This document shows, in pieces, positions 54,829-64,000 of a stretch of 64,000 nucleotides of DNA (its first letter is position 1; each line of letters starts with the position of its first letter). The DNA is from Burkholderia metallica (lineage in GTDB: Bacteria > Pseudomonadota > Gammaproteobacteria > Burkholderiales > Burkholderiaceae). The notes beneath the pieces are model-generated. The model had not been told where the DNA came from and did no database searches. It was given only the letters and a program-made list of their open reading frames with translations. The stretch covers positions 1 to 64,000 of the forward strand of contig NZ_CADFDB010000007.1 of NCBI RefSeq assembly GCF_902832845.1. The letters run 5' to 3'. A program made the translations under genes and the position numbers.

Positions 54829-55646
54829 AGCCGAATCGTTACCTGCAGTTCGCGGCGCTGTTTGCCGGCTTCGCGTTCCTGTACATCCCGATCATCAGCC
54901 TGATCGTCTACTCGTTCAACGAGTCGAAGCTCGTCACCGTGTGGTCGGGTTTCTCGTTGCGCTGGTACTCGGCGCTCGTCGCCGACGACGAACTGCTGAC
55001 GGCCGCGTGGCTGTCGCTGAAGATCGGCGTGCTGACCGCGTTCGCGTCGGTGTTCATCGGCACGTGGGCCGGCTTCGTGCTCGCGCGGATGGGGCGCTTT
55101 CGCGGTTTCGCGCTGTTCAGCGGGATGATCAACGCGCCGCTCGTGATTCCCGAGGTGATCCAGGGGATTTCGCTGCTGCTGCTGTTCATCGAGCTCGCGA
55201 AGTGGATCGGCTGGCCGGCCGAGCGCGGCATCTTCACGATCTGGCTCGGCCACGTGATGCTGTGCATCTCGTACGTCGCGATCATCGTGCAGTCGCGCGT
55301 GCGCGAGCTGAATCCGTCGCTGGAGGAGGCCGCGCTCGATCTCGGCGCGACGCCGCTGAAGGTGTTCTTCACGATCACGCTGCCGCTGATCTCGCAGGCG
55401 CTGATCGCGGGCTGGCTGCTTTCGTTCACGCTGTCGATCGACGACCTCGTGCTGTCGGCGTTCCTGTCGGGCCCCGGTTCGACGACACTGCCGCTCGTCG
55501 TGTTCTCGCGCGTGCGTCTCGGGCTGAACCCGGAGATGAACGCGCTCGCGACGCTGTTCATCATCGCGGTGACGGCCGGCGTCGTGATCGCGAACTTCGT
55601 GATGCTGCGCCAGGAACGCAAGCGGATGGCGGGGTTCGCCGCCTGA
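54825..55646 (+). CDS. potI: polyamine ABC transporter permease PotI
   Basis: A 273-residue permease, partner of PotH. FLYIPIISLIVYSFNESK begins the first membrane segment. The EAA loop is LEEAALDLGATPLKVFFTITLPL, and SIDDLVLSAFLSGPGSTTLPLVVFS is the PotC/PotI signature. It is the last gene of potFGHI, with a terminator about 30 bp downstream. Confidence 0.93.
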   Translation: MKPNRYLQFAALFAGFAFLYIPIISLIVYSFNESKLVTVWSGFSLRWYSALVADDELLTAAWLSLKIGVLTAFASVFIGTWAGFVLARMGRFRGFALFSGMINAPLVIPEVIQGISLLLLFIELAKWIGWPAERGIFTIWLGHVMLCISYVAIIVQSRVRELNPSLEEAALDLGATPLKVFFTITLPLISQALIAGWLLSFTLSIDDLVLSAFLSGPGSTTLPLVVFSRVRLGLNPEMNALATLFIIAVTAGVVIANFVMLRQERKRMAGFAA

Positions 55647-55674
55647 CGCTCGGGTGGCGATCGCCATCGCGATG

Positions 55675-55715
55675 AAAAACGCCCGGTGCCGACGATGAGT
55701 CGGCCCGGGCGTTTT
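55675..55715. terminator. bidirectional terminator after potI and the TauE gene
   Basis: AACGCCCGG and CCGGGCGTT arms with an internal GCCGAC/GTCGGC extension, flanked by AAAA and TTTT. It lies between convergent operons. Confidence 0.88.
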
Positions 55716-55753
55716 GATTTGTGTGGCGGTGCGTATCGGCAGCCGCCGACGGT

Positions 55754-56560
55754 TCATGCGCCGAACGCCGCCTTCGCGAGCAGCCCGAGCGCGACGCAGA
55801 CGAGCACGGCCGCGAATCCGGCCTGCACGTGCCGCGCGGCGAGGCGGCGCGCCGCGCCGCGACCGGCGGCCATGCCGAGCGCGGTCGCGACGGTGAACCA
55901 CAGCGTCACGTCGAGCGGCGCGCGCGTGCCCGACACGAGCGTCGCGAGCACGCCGCCGGTACCGACGAGCGCGATCACCATCAGCGACGTCGCGACCACG
56001 CCGTGCATCGACACGTTCGTGAACTTGCGCAGCATCGGCACGATCACGAAGCCGCCGCCGACACCGAGCAGCCCCGTCATCAGGCCGGTCACCGCGCCGG
56101 TCGACGCGAGCGCGACGCCCACCGGCCACGACCACACGAGCCGGCCCGTATCGGGATTCACGCGGCCGACGCACAGCGGCGACGCCTCCGCGTCGGCCGG
56201 CGCGCGCCGCAGCGCCTGCCGCAGCAGGCGGGCCGCGACGACCAGCATCGTCAGCGCGAACAGCGTGAGCAGCAGGCGCTGCGGCAGCACGTGTGCGAGC
56301 CGTACGCCGAGCGTGGTCAGCGGTACGCCGGCCACGGCCATCAGCAGCGCCGCGCGATAGCGCACGAGCCCGCGGCGAAAGCCTTCGAGCGCGCCGAGCG
56401 CGGCGCTGCCCGCTACCGCGACGAGTGCGACGGGCGTGGCCTGCTGCATCGGCCAGCTCATCCCGACCACCAGCGCGGGCACCGCGAGGATGCCGCCGCC
56501 GGCGCCGGTCAGGCCGAGCACGGCGCCGACGAAGCCGCCGAGTACGAGGGAAATCAGCAT
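55754..56560 (-). CDS. TauE/SafE-family sulfite or sulfur-anion exporter
   Basis: A 268-residue membrane protein with about eight hydrophobic segments. Two inverted halves carry the family motif: GGFVGAVLGLTGAGGGILAVPAL at the N-terminus, and GLMTGLLGVGGGFVIVPML in the middle. It is the last gene of the leftward sulfide oxidation operon, so it probably exports sulfite or thiosulfate made from persulfide; the exact anion is inferred. Confidence 0.88.
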   Translation of the reverse strand: MLISLVLGGFVGAVLGLTGAGGGILAVPALVVGMSWPMQQATPVALVAVAGSAALGALEGFRRGLVRYRAALLMAVAGVPLTTLGVRLAHVLPQRLLLTLFALTMLVVAARLLRQALRRAPADAEASPLCVGRVNPDTGRLVWSWPVGVALASTGAVTGLMTGLLGVGGGFVIVPMLRKFTNVSMHGVVATSLMVIALVGTGGVLATLVSGTRAPLDVTLWFTVATALGMAAGRGAARRLAARHVQAGFAAVLVCVALGLLAKAAFGA

Positions 56561-56578
56561 GACGTCATCGGGCTCCGG

Positions 56579-58246
56579 TCAACGTGCGATCGCGGGCTTC
56601 GCGAGCCATTCGCGGCCCTTGAGCATCGCCTTCCAGTAGAGCGGCGGCAGCACGCGCGCCTTGAGCAGCCACGCGAGCCGCGACGGGCGCTTGCCGTCGA
56701 TCAGCCACGCCGGGAAGGTCGGCGCGACCTTGCCGCCGTACAGGAATTCGGCGAGCACGATCTTGCCGCGCTCGACGGTGAGCGGGCACGAGCCGTAGCC
56801 GTCGTACGCGGCGTCGCCGTGCGCGCGGCCGAGCGATGCAAGCAGGTTGTGCGCGACGACGGGCGCCTGCTTGCGGGCGGCCGCGGCGGTTTTCGCATTG
56901 GTCGTGTTGGTGACGTCGCCGAGTGCGTAGATGTCCGGAAACTGCTTGTGCCGCAGCGTCGCCGGATCGACGTCGATCCAGCCGGCCGCGTCGGCGAGCG
57001 GGCTCGCGCGCACGAAGTCGGGCGCCTTTTGCGGCGGCACGACGTGGATCATGTCGAACGAACGCACGACGGTTTCCTTGCCGCCGTCCGGCAGCGCGCG
57101 TGCGAACGTCGCGCGGCGTGCGGGCCCGTCGATCGCGACGAGGTTGTGGCCGAACGACAGCGCGATGTCGTAGCTTTTCACGTACTCCATCAGCGCGGGC
57201 ACGTAATCGGCGACGCCGAACAGCGCGCCGCCCGCATTCAGGAATTCGACGTTCGCGGCGCCGAGGCGGCCCGCGCGGCGCCAGTGGTCGCACGACAGGT
57301 ACATCGCCTTCTGCGGCGCGCCCGCGCACTTGATCGGCATCGGCGGCTGCGTGAAAAGCGCATTGCCGCCGCGGAACGCGCGGACGAGTTCCCACGTGTA
57401 CGGCGCGAGATCGTAGCGGTAGTTCGACGTGACGCCGTTGCGGCCGAGCGTGTCGGCGAGGCCTTCGATCGCCTCCCAGTCGAGCTTGAGCCCCGGGCAC
57501 ACGACGAGCTTGCGATAACCGATGCGGCGGCAGCCGTCGAGCACGACCGTATGCGCGTCGGGCTCGAAGCCCGCGACGGCGGCCTGGATCCGGCGCACGC
57601 CGCGCGGCAGCACGTCGGTGACTTGGCGCGCGGTCGTCTCGGGCCGGAACACGCCCGCGCCGACCATCGTCCAGCCCGGCTGGTAGTAGTGAACGTCGGC
57701 CGGGTCGATCACCGCGATGTCGAGCGACGCGTCGCGCGCGAGCAGGCTCGATGCGACCGCGATACCGGCCGCACCCGCGCCGACGATCACGATGTCGTGC
57801 CGCGCGTCGACGGCCGGTGCCGCCTGTCGGCCCCCCTGGTCGACACGCGACGCGAGCGCGCTCAGGTCATGGCCGGCCGCACCGGCGGTGGCGACGATGT
57901 CGTTCAGCGGACGCGACCCTGCCTGCGACAGCGCCCACAGCGTGGCCGAGCGCGTGCCGCTGCGGCAGTACGCGAGCAGCGGGCCGTCGAGCGACGCGAC
58001 GAGCGCGCCGAACTGCGCGGCCTGGTCGTCGGTGACCTTGCCCGTATCGACCGGCAGGTAATGCACGTCGATGCCGAGCGGCGCGGCGGCCGCGCGGATC
58101 TCGGCGACGGTCGGCTGGTCGGGGCCTTCGCCGTCGGGCCGGTTGCAGACGATCGCGCGGATGCCCGCCGCGTGCAGCGCGGGCAAGTCGGCCGCCGCGA
58201 TCTGCGGCGAGACCGACAGCGCGTCGGTCAGCTTGCGAAGGGTCAT
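56579..58246 (-). CDS. fusion of rhodanese-like DUF442 domain and sulfide:quinone oxidoreductase
   Basis: A 555-residue two-domain protein. Residues 1 to about 115 are a DUF442/Blh-type domain whose loop CRSGTR (Cys94-Arg99) has the six-residue length of rhodaneses. Residues about 148-555 are a type II-like sulfide:quinone oxidoreductase: IVIVGAGAAG at 152-161 binds FAD, and Cys250 (VVCPGLKLDW), Cys306 (PIKCAGAPQK) and Cys318 (YLSCDHW) are redox candidates. It should oxidise H2S to persulfide, passing electrons to quinone, with the N-terminal domain moving the sulfane sulfur. It follows the dioxygenase gene. Confidence 0.9.
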   Translation of the reverse strand: MTLRKLTDALSVSPQIAAADLPALHAAGIRAIVCNRPDGEGPDQPTVAEIRAAAAPLGIDVHYLPVDTGKVTDDQAAQFGALVASLDGPLLAYCRSGTRSATLWALSQAGSRPLNDIVATAGAAGHDLSALASRVDQGGRQAAPAVDARHDIVIVGAGAAGIAVASSLLARDASLDIAVIDPADVHYYQPGWTMVGAGVFRPETTARQVTDVLPRGVRRIQAAVAGFEPDAHTVVLDGCRRIGYRKLVVCPGLKLDWEAIEGLADTLGRNGVTSNYRYDLAPYTWELVRAFRGGNALFTQPPMPIKCAGAPQKAMYLSCDHWRRAGRLGAANVEFLNAGGALFGVADYVPALMEYVKSYDIALSFGHNLVAIDGPARRATFARALPDGGKETVVRSFDMIHVVPPQKAPDFVRASPLADAAGWIDVDPATLRHKQFPDIYALGDVTNTTNAKTAAAARKQAPVVAHNLLASLGRAHGDAAYDGYGSCPLTVERGKIVLAEFLYGGKVAPTFPAWLIDGKRPSRLAWLLKARVLPPLYWKAMLKGREWLAKPAIAR

Positions 58247-58274
58247 GTCGGGGTTCTCCGGTGGTGCGTGCGGC

Positions 58275-59159
58275 TCAGATCGCGTCGAGCGGGATCTTCA
58301 GGTAGCGCACGCCATTGTTTTCGGGCTCGGGCAGGTGGCCGGCGCGCATGTTGACCTGCACGGACGGCAGCATCAGCACCGGCATCGCGAGCGTCGCGTC
58401 GCGCGCGGTGCGCATCGCGACGAAATCGTCCTCGGTCACGCCGTCCTTCACGTGCACGTTCGCGCGGCGCTGCTCGGCCACTGTCGTCACGAACTGCACG
58501 TCGCGGCCGCCCGGCTGGTAGTCGTGGCACAGGTACAGGCGCGTGTCGGGCGGCAGCGCGAGCACGCGCGCGATCGAGCGGTACAGCGTGCGCGCATCGC
58601 CGCCGGGAAAGTCGCAGCGCGCGGTGCCGTAGTCGGGCATGAACAGCGTGTCGCCGACGAACGCCGCACGCTGCGTGGCATCGTCGACGCAGTAGGTCAT
58701 GCACGCGGGCGTATGGCCGGGCGTGTGCAGCGCACGGATCGTCAGCGCGCCGAGCGCGAGCGTGTCGCCGTCGTCGACGAGCCGGTCGAACTGGCGGCCG
58801 TCCTGCGCGAAGCCTGGGCCCGCGTTGAACAGCGTGCCGAACACATGCTGCACGCGGCACACGTGCGCGCCGATCGCGATCCGGCCGCCGACGTGTTCCT
58901 TCAGGTACGGCGCGGCCGACAGGTGGTCGGCGTGCACATGGGTTTCCAGCAGCCAGTGCACGTCCGCGCCGAGTTCGGCGACGCGGGCGATCAGCCGGTC
59001 GGCACTCGCCGTGTGCGTGCGGCCGGAGGTCGGGTCGTAGTCGAGCACGCTGTCGATCAGCGCGCACGCGCGACTTGCGGTATCGAGCAGCAGATAGCTG
59101 ACGGTGTGGGTCGCCGGGTCGAAAAAGCCTTCGACCGACAGGGCGGGGGCGTTGCTCAC
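58275..59159 (-). CDS. persulfide dioxygenase-like MBL-fold protein (ETHE1/Blh type)
   Basis: A 294-residue metallo-beta-lactamase-fold enzyme. THVHADH at residues 73-79 has the ETHE1-type metal ligands. TPGHT (His149) and FVGDTLF (Asp170) complete the mononuclear iron site. [19 protein letters not shown] is the persulfide dioxygenase signature. It oxidises glutathione persulfide to sulfite. GTG 59159 is the start because GAGGAC at 59165-59170 (minus strand) is well spaced; an in-frame ATG at 59228 lies upstream of the sigma-54 promoter and is unlikely. It is the first gene of the operon. Confidence 0.9.
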   Translation of the reverse strand: MSNAPALSVEGFFDPATHTVSYLLLDTASRACALIDSVLDYDPTSGRTHTASADRLIARVAELGADVHWLLETHVHADHLSAAPYLKEHVGGRIAIGAHVCRVQHVFGTLFNAGPGFAQDGRQFDRLVDDGDTLALGALTIRALHTPGHTPACMTYCVDDATQRAAFVGDTLFMPDYGTARCDFPGGDARTLYRSIARVLALPPDTRLYLCHDYQPGGRDVQFVTTVAEQRRANVHVKDGVTEDDFVAMRTARDATLAMPVLMLPSVQVNMRAGHLPEPENNGVRYLKIPLDAI

Positions 59160-59204
59160 GGGGTGTCCTCGATCGGGTTCTGCATCTGCAATCGGGATCA
59201 GTAA

Positions 59205-59221
59205 TTCAAGAAGCGTGCCAG
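59205..59221 (-). promoter_or_regulatory. sigma-54 promoter of the sulfide oxidation operon
   Basis: On the minus strand, CTGGCACGCTTCTTGAA matches the -24/-12 consensus YTGGCACGNNNNTTGCW at all but the C of TTGC. It is 45-60 bp upstream of the dioxygenase start, and its activator gene is adjacent. Confidence 0.8.
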
Positions 59222-59327
59222 CCTGCATCGCAGTGCCGACCGATCTGCCAGGGACTTGATTCGGCTCGGATTTTCGGTGCGGCCGCGGCGATGCGCGGGT
59301 GTCGCCGGCACCGGTTCGACACGGTGG

Positions 59328-59377
59328 ACTGCCACGACTGGCAGTACCGTGGCAGAATTGGCAGTCTGCGTGGCAGT
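59328..59377. promoter_or_regulatory. TGGCAG enhancer array for the sigma-54 activator
   Basis: ACTGCCA-N4-TGGCAGT forms a perfect palindrome at 59328-59345. Further TGGCAG copies begin at 59350, 59359 and 59371. Same-strand copies are 11, 9 and 12 bp apart, about one helical turn. The array is 107-172 bp from the -24 box, the usual place for an upstream activating sequence. Confidence 0.75.
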
Positions 59378-59407
59378 TCGTCAGGCAGCCCTACACCGAG
59401 CGTCCGC

Positions 59408-60805
<1,398 letters not shown>

Positions 60806-60877
60806 ACGGGCGGGCGGCTGGCAGCGGCAGGCGGCTTTGTCGATAATGGCGCGTTCGATCCTGCCTCCACGTCAACG

Positions 60878-61408
60878 ATGAAGACACGCTTCCTTTCGCC
60901 CGGTCTGTTTCTTGCCGCCACCGCGCTGTGCAATCTGGCGCAAGCCGCCGCCCAATACACATGGACCGACGCGGCCGGTGCACACGCGGTGACGCTCGCC
61001 AGGACCGAATCCGGCGACGACGTCGAACTCAAGGTGGCCGCGACGCTCGACGGCCGGCCCGACTGGACCGTACGTGACTACGTGAAGGCATGCCCGGTCG
61101 ACGTGATCCTCGACGTCGTGCCCGCGTCGATCGAAATGCGCGACCTGCTCGGCAACGGCCGCAAGCAGTTCCTGTTCGCGTACAAGATCGGCTGCCGCGG
61201 CGACGTCAGTGCCGACCAGGTCAAGTACTTCCTGGTCGACCAGGGCACGAAGTACGTGCTGCGCGGCGAGGAAACCGTGACGGTCAACGGCAAGTTCATG
61301 GACGGCGGCGCGGCGCCCGTGCCGAATGCGGACCTGAAAGCCCAACCCGCGTTTCTGCGCTACATGACGAAGCATTGGCGCGGGATCAGCGTGCGCGACT
61401 ATCGATAG
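60878..61408 (+). CDS. exported protein of unknown function
   Basis: A 176-residue protein. The signal peptide (1 to about 24) ends AQAAA. The mature domain has VELKVAATLDGRPDWTVRDYVKACPVDVILDVVP, NGRKQFLFAYKIGCRGD and the VKYFLVDQGTKYVLRGEE stretch. Two cysteines could form a disulfide. The pattern of a short repeat describing tool-like beta strands resembles small surface-associated proteins, but I cannot name a family with confidence. It stands alone between fisR and the DUF2975 pair. Confidence 0.75.
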   Translation: MKTRFLSPGLFLAATALCNLAQAAAQYTWTDAAGAHAVTLARTESGDDVELKVAATLDGRPDWTVRDYVKACPVDVILDVVPASIEMRDLLGNGRKQFLFAYKIGCRGDVSADQVKYFLVDQGTKYVLRGEETVTVNGKFMDGGAAPVPNADLKAQPAFLRYMTKHWRGISVRDYR

Positions 61409-61505
61409 GCGTGCGCTCGGCGATCGCGATGGTGCGTCCGACACGCGACTGTCGAGACGAGCTTGAGCGTGCCATGCGACAGAAAATCATAAAAATACAA
61501 CAATT

Positions 61506-61526
61506 AATTATCGTTTTACGATAATT
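61506..61526. promoter_or_regulatory. palindromic operator upstream of the DUF2975/HTH pair
   Basis: Perfect 8-bp arms AATTATCG and CGATAATT around a 5-base centre, in a markedly AT-rich stretch, 47 bp before the DUF2975 start. It is probably bound by the HTH protein encoded two genes on. Confidence 0.6.
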
Positions 61527-61572
61527 GTCGGTGTACACTCGACGCGTGTTCATTCCCCGTCGAGGATTTCGC

Positions 61573-62133
61573 ATGCATTCCGATCGCATCGCTCGTATCA
61601 GCCAGCAAATGGCCACCGTCACGCTGTGGTTCATCGTCGGCATGCTGGTGCTCAACGCCGCGTGCTGGGCGTTTCCGTCATTGAACGCGGCCTCCGGGCC
61701 CGGCCTCGTATTCGGCCTCACCGATTCGGTGATGTCGAACCTGAACGTGGACGTCGCCGCCTTCCCGTGGTGGCAGAAGGCCGTCGGCATCCTGCTGTCG
61801 AGCGTGCCGCTGATCGCGCTCGCGAACGGCCTGCGCCATCTGCGCGCGCTGTTCCGCACCTACGCGCGCCGCGATTATTTCTCCGCGCAAGCGGCCGGCC
61901 ATCTCGGCAAGACGGGCCGTGCGATCGGGCTGTGGGTGTTGCTCAGCCTGCTGTGTGAACCGCTGCTGACCGTGTGGGCGACGCTGCGCGAGCCGGTCGG
62001 CCATCGCGTGGTCAGCATCGGCTTCAGCCTGCCATATGTGGTCGCGCTGTTCACCGCGGCTTGCATTGCGGTCATCGCGCACATCCTCCGGCAGGCGAGC
62101 GAGCTCGATGCCGAACATCGACAGTTCGTCTGA
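61573..62133 (+). CDS. DUF2975 membrane protein
   Basis: A 186-residue inner membrane protein with four hydrophobic segments at about residues 16-36, 72-92, 115-137 and 152-176. The layout and the ISQQMATVTLWFIVGML start fit the DUF2975 family. Such proteins are typically encoded beside a small YozG-type HTH regulator, as here. Function is unknown; a sensory or regulator-sequestering role has been suggested for similar pairs but is inference. GAGGA at 61562-61566 supports ATG 61573. Confidence 0.82.
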   Translation: MHSDRIARISQQMATVTLWFIVGMLVLNAACWAFPSLNAASGPGLVFGLTDSVMSNLNVDVAAFPWWQKAVGILLSSVPLIALANGLRHLRALFRTYARRDYFSAQAAGHLGKTGRAIGLWVLLSLLCEPLLTVWATLREPVGHRVVSIGFSLPYVVALFTAACIAVIAHILRQASELDAEHRQFV

Positions 62134-62141
62134 GGCGCGCG

Positions 62142-62366
62142 ATGACGATCGTGGTCAAGCTCGATGTGATGCTCGCGACGCGCAAGGTCCGCTCGAAGGA
62201 TCTCGCGGCAGCCGTCGGCATCACCGAACAGAATCTGTCGCTGCTCAAGCAAGGGAAGGTCAAGGGCATCCGTTTCGCGACGCTCGACGCGATCTGCCGC
62301 TATCTCGACTGCCAGCCCGGCGACCTGCTCGCGTTCAGCGATGACGGCGGCGGCGAGCCGGACTGA
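62142..62366 (+). CDS. small YozG/Cro-type HTH regulator
   Basis: A 74-residue DNA-binding protein: VVKLDVMLATRKVRSKDLAAAVG, then ITEQNLSLLKQGKVKGIRFATLDAICRYLDCQPGDLL. This is the compact HTH_26 (YozG) fold. It lies 8 bp after the DUF2975 gene and probably autoregulates the pair through the palindrome at 61506-61526. Its 3' end overlaps the next gene's likely ATG. Confidence 0.9.
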   Translation: MTIVVKLDVMLATRKVRSKDLAAAVGITEQNLSLLKQGKVKGIRFATLDAICRYLDCQPGDLLAFSDDGGGEPD

Positions 62367-63054
62367 CCCGTCGCAGCCGAGAAGTGCCGACGTGGCGGGG
62401 CGGCGTCGGTGGCGCATGGTCCCGGCGGCCGTCGCCGTTGCCGTCTCCGTGTCGATTCACCTGCTTGGATGGTTCGTGCTGCAACGGACACCGACGGCGG
62501 CCGGCCCGGCAGCCGGCGTGTCGCGCCGCGTCGCGCTGCGTGTCGAGCTGATTCCGGCGCGGCCTGCGCCCGTGGCGAGCGTGCGTGACACCACGCGAAC
62601 CGGCCCAGGGTCGGGTGGGCGCGGTGTCGGGCGCGCCGCGCCTTCGACGAAACGGCTTGCCGCGGTTGCAGCGTCGCGCATGGCGACGCGGACGTCTGCG
62701 GATGCGGCGGGCGTTTCGCATCGGCAGCGCGAGGCGCTTGCCGGCGCAATCGCGGACCGACGCGAATCTCGTCCCGGCATCGCGTCGGGGCTCGATTTCG
62801 ACTGGCGCCGCGATCTCGACGCGATCGGCTCTCGGCATGCGGCAGCGCGTAGCCCGGCGCAGGCGGCGGTGGGCGCGCTGGGCGCGTCGTCGGGCGGCGC
62901 GGCTGCGCGCCGTGAGACGGTCGATGCGAGGCTGGCGGACGGCATGACGCATGCCCGTCGCGCCGACTGTCGGCGTGCGTATTCGGGTGCGGGCCTGCTG
63001 GCATTGCCGATGCTCGCACTGGATGCGGTTCGCGATACCGGCTGCAAATGGTGA
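62341..63054 (+). CDS. membrane-anchored protein of unknown function
   Basis: A 237-residue protein. Residues about 26-46 form one membrane segment (MVPAAVAVAVSVSIHLLGWFVL) and the rest is Ala/Arg/Gly-rich and probably periplasmic. It resembles TonB-like anchoring in layout, but no TonB C-terminal domain is present. The C-terminal part has CRRAYSGAGLLALPMLALDAVRDTGCKW, with two cysteines that could pair. The start is uncertain: ATG 62341 overlaps the HTH gene; ATG 62416 would put the anchor at the very N-terminus. Confidence 0.6.
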   Translation: MTAAASRTDPSQPRSADVAGRRRWRMVPAAVAVAVSVSIHLLGWFVLQRTPTAAGPAAGVSRRVALRVELIPARPAPVASVRDTTRTGPGSGGRGVGRAAPSTKRLAAVAASRMATRTSADAAGVSHRQREALAGAIADRRESRPGIASGLDFDWRRDLDAIGSRHAAARSPAQAAVGALGASSGGAAARRETVDARLADGMTHARRADCRRAYSGAGLLALPMLALDAVRDTGCKW

Positions 63055-63100
63055 AACGGGCGGCACGCGGGAAGCCCGCTTGCCGCCCGCAACGTCATGC

Positions 63101-63154
63101 ACTCAACGCACTCAACGCACTCAACGCACTCAACGCACTCAACGCACTCAACGC
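63101..63154. repeat. six perfect copies of a 9-bp tandem repeat
   Basis: ACTCAACGC is repeated six times without mismatch. The last copy contains the stop codon (63148-63150) of the leftward TipAS-domain gene. Every copy carries a TGA in that gene's frame, so changes of copy number do not change the protein. Confidence 0.95.
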
Positions 63155-64000
63155 GCCGGCGCAAGCTGCGCCATCGCCTCCCGCACGAAGCCGATCAGCG
63201 TGTCGTCGGCCCACGAATCCTTCGTCAGCGCCGGCTCGCTCATCATCGCGTGACGAAATTTCGCGTGCGTGGCCGGATCGTGGCCCGCGTAGCTGCAGAA
63301 CAGCTCGAGCCAGCGCTGCGCGAGCGCGCGGCCTTCCGGCGAAGCGGGCGTCGCGCCCGCGTCGATCGCGTCGCGCACGTCGGCCATCAGTTGCGGCCAT
63401 TCCATCGCACGGTCGGCGTAGTGCGCGCGCATGAAGCGGATCTCGTCCTGTGCGAGATACTTCTCGAAGATCCGCATCTTCGTTTCCGCCGACGCGCGCA
63501 GCACGTAGTCGCGCAGCGCGGTCGAAATGCCGATTTTCGACTGCATTGCCGGCTCCTGCTCGTGCATCAGGTTCAGCTTCGTCAGCAGCCGCGGATCGTT
63601 GTTCGTGTCGCGCACGAGCAGCGCCATCCAGCGGCCGGCGAGCGCACGCACGCGCTCGTCCTCGGCGGGCACGCCCGCGTCGTACAGCGCGCGGACGTCG
63701 TCGATGAGGGCGATCCATTCGGCGTCGCCAGCCTGGCTTTTCTGGTACATCGGCAGGCGCGCGAGTTCTTCCTCGGAAAAATATTTGTCGTACACGGTCA
63801 TCAACTCCAGTGTGGTGAGCCAGTCGGCCAGCTCCGGCTCCGTGCCCGCGGCGAGCTGCGCATGCAGGCTCACGAGCCGCTCGCGCAGCTGCGTGGTCTG
63901 CGCGAGCTGACGGTCGAGCAGTGCGATCTGCTTCGCGACGATATCGACGAGCGGGGTGTCGGGCTGGTTCAGGTGGTCGCCGATTTCGGCGAGCGACAGG
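63148..64000 (-). CDS. TipAS antibiotic-recognition-domain regulator (MerR family, partial)
   Basis: The gene runs off the right edge; 283 codons plus a stop are visible. The visible part is the end of a MerR-type coiled coil (DIVAKQIALLDRQLAQTTQLRERLVSL, preceded by LSLAEIGDHL) and a TipAS domain: YDKYFSEEELARLP, RWMALLVRDTNNDPRLL, and LFCSYAGHDPATHAKF. TipAL-type proteins bind antibiotics or other ligands through TipAS and activate promoters through MerR. The N-terminal DNA-binding helices lie outside the window. Confidence 0.85.
   Translation of the reverse strand, partial: LSLAEIGDHLNQPDTPLVDIVAKQIALLDRQLAQTTQLRERLVSLHAQLAAGTEPELADWLTTLELMTVYDKYFSEEELARLPMYQKSQAGDAEWIALIDDVRALYDAGVPAEDERVRALAGRWMALLVRDTNNDPRLLTKLNLMHEQEPAMQSKIGISTALRDYVLRASAETKMRIFEKYLAQDEIRFMRAHYADRAMEWPQLMADVRDAIDAGATPASPEGRALAQRWLELFCSYAGHDPATHAKFRHAMMSEPALTKDSWADDTLIGFVREAMAQLAPAR

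Noticed and set aside
63101-63154. Tandem repeat considered as a CRISPR array
   Set aside because: Units are 9 bp and directly adjacent with no spacers, and no cas genes are present.
62457-63164. Minus-strand frame with a Cys-Val-Glu repeat from the tandem array
   Set aside because: It arises only from reading the 9-bp repeat in a different frame and runs antisense to the anchored-protein gene.

Overview
The window is high-GC, gene-dense DNA typical of the larger chromosome of a Burkholderia species, most likely in the Burkholderia cepacia complex. The evidence is the phaA-phaB-phaR polyhydroxybutyrate genes at the left edge, the codon bias, and many small exported proteins of a type common in that genus. 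I could not run database searches. Family names rest on motifs and sequences I recognise, and species-level identity is not established.

Layout. Positions 1-1650 hold polyhydroxybutyrate synthesis and control. Positions 2064-18903 are ordinary chromosomal genes: an LprI-like exported protein, rimO, a KdgK-like sugar kinase, a decayed thiolase, metC-like, serB, a LysR regulator with a divergent oxidoreductase, fetAB, an AsmA-family protein and the ABC-F gene ybiT. Positions 19154-26283 hold an unusual eight-gene cluster: an FkbM-like methyltransferase, two APH-fold kinases, a radical SAM enzyme, an asparagine-synthetase-like ligase, a GT1 glycosyltransferase, a CmcI-like methyltransferase and a NodB-fold deacetylase. 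I know of no named pathway with this combination, and it is the best candidate here for an undescribed system.

Positions 26424-45052 are a complete catecholate siderophore locus under apparent Fur control. A leftward operon carries the ATPase, permease, esterase and binding-protein genes. A rightward series carries an AraC regulator, a TonB receptor, entC, entE, entB, a DUF2218 gene, a one-module NRPS, entA, a DAHP synthase and an MFS exporter. The adenylation pocket does not look like the serine pocket of EntF. By my alignment it looks like lysine pockets, which points to a 2,3-dihydroxybenzoyl-lysine product (azotochelin/cepaciachelin type) rather than enterobactin.

Positions 45088-50866 hold small exported proteins, an aldehyde dehydrogenase, a nitronate monooxygenase-like enzyme and OmpW. 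Positions 50942-55646 hold a DUF1289 gene and a potFGHI polyamine importer. Positions 55754-60805 hold a sulfide and persulfide oxidation operon (TauE permease, rhodanese-like/SQR fusion, persulfide dioxygenase) facing a FisR-type sigma-54 activator. The DNA between them has a good sigma-54 promoter and a helically phased TGGCAG array. The right end holds an exported protein, a DUF2975/HTH pair with a palindromic operator, a membrane-anchored protein of unknown function, a six-copy 9-bp tandem repeat and the 3' part of a TipAS-domain regulator gene.

I saw no tRNA, rRNA, CRISPR array, insertion sequence or prophage.
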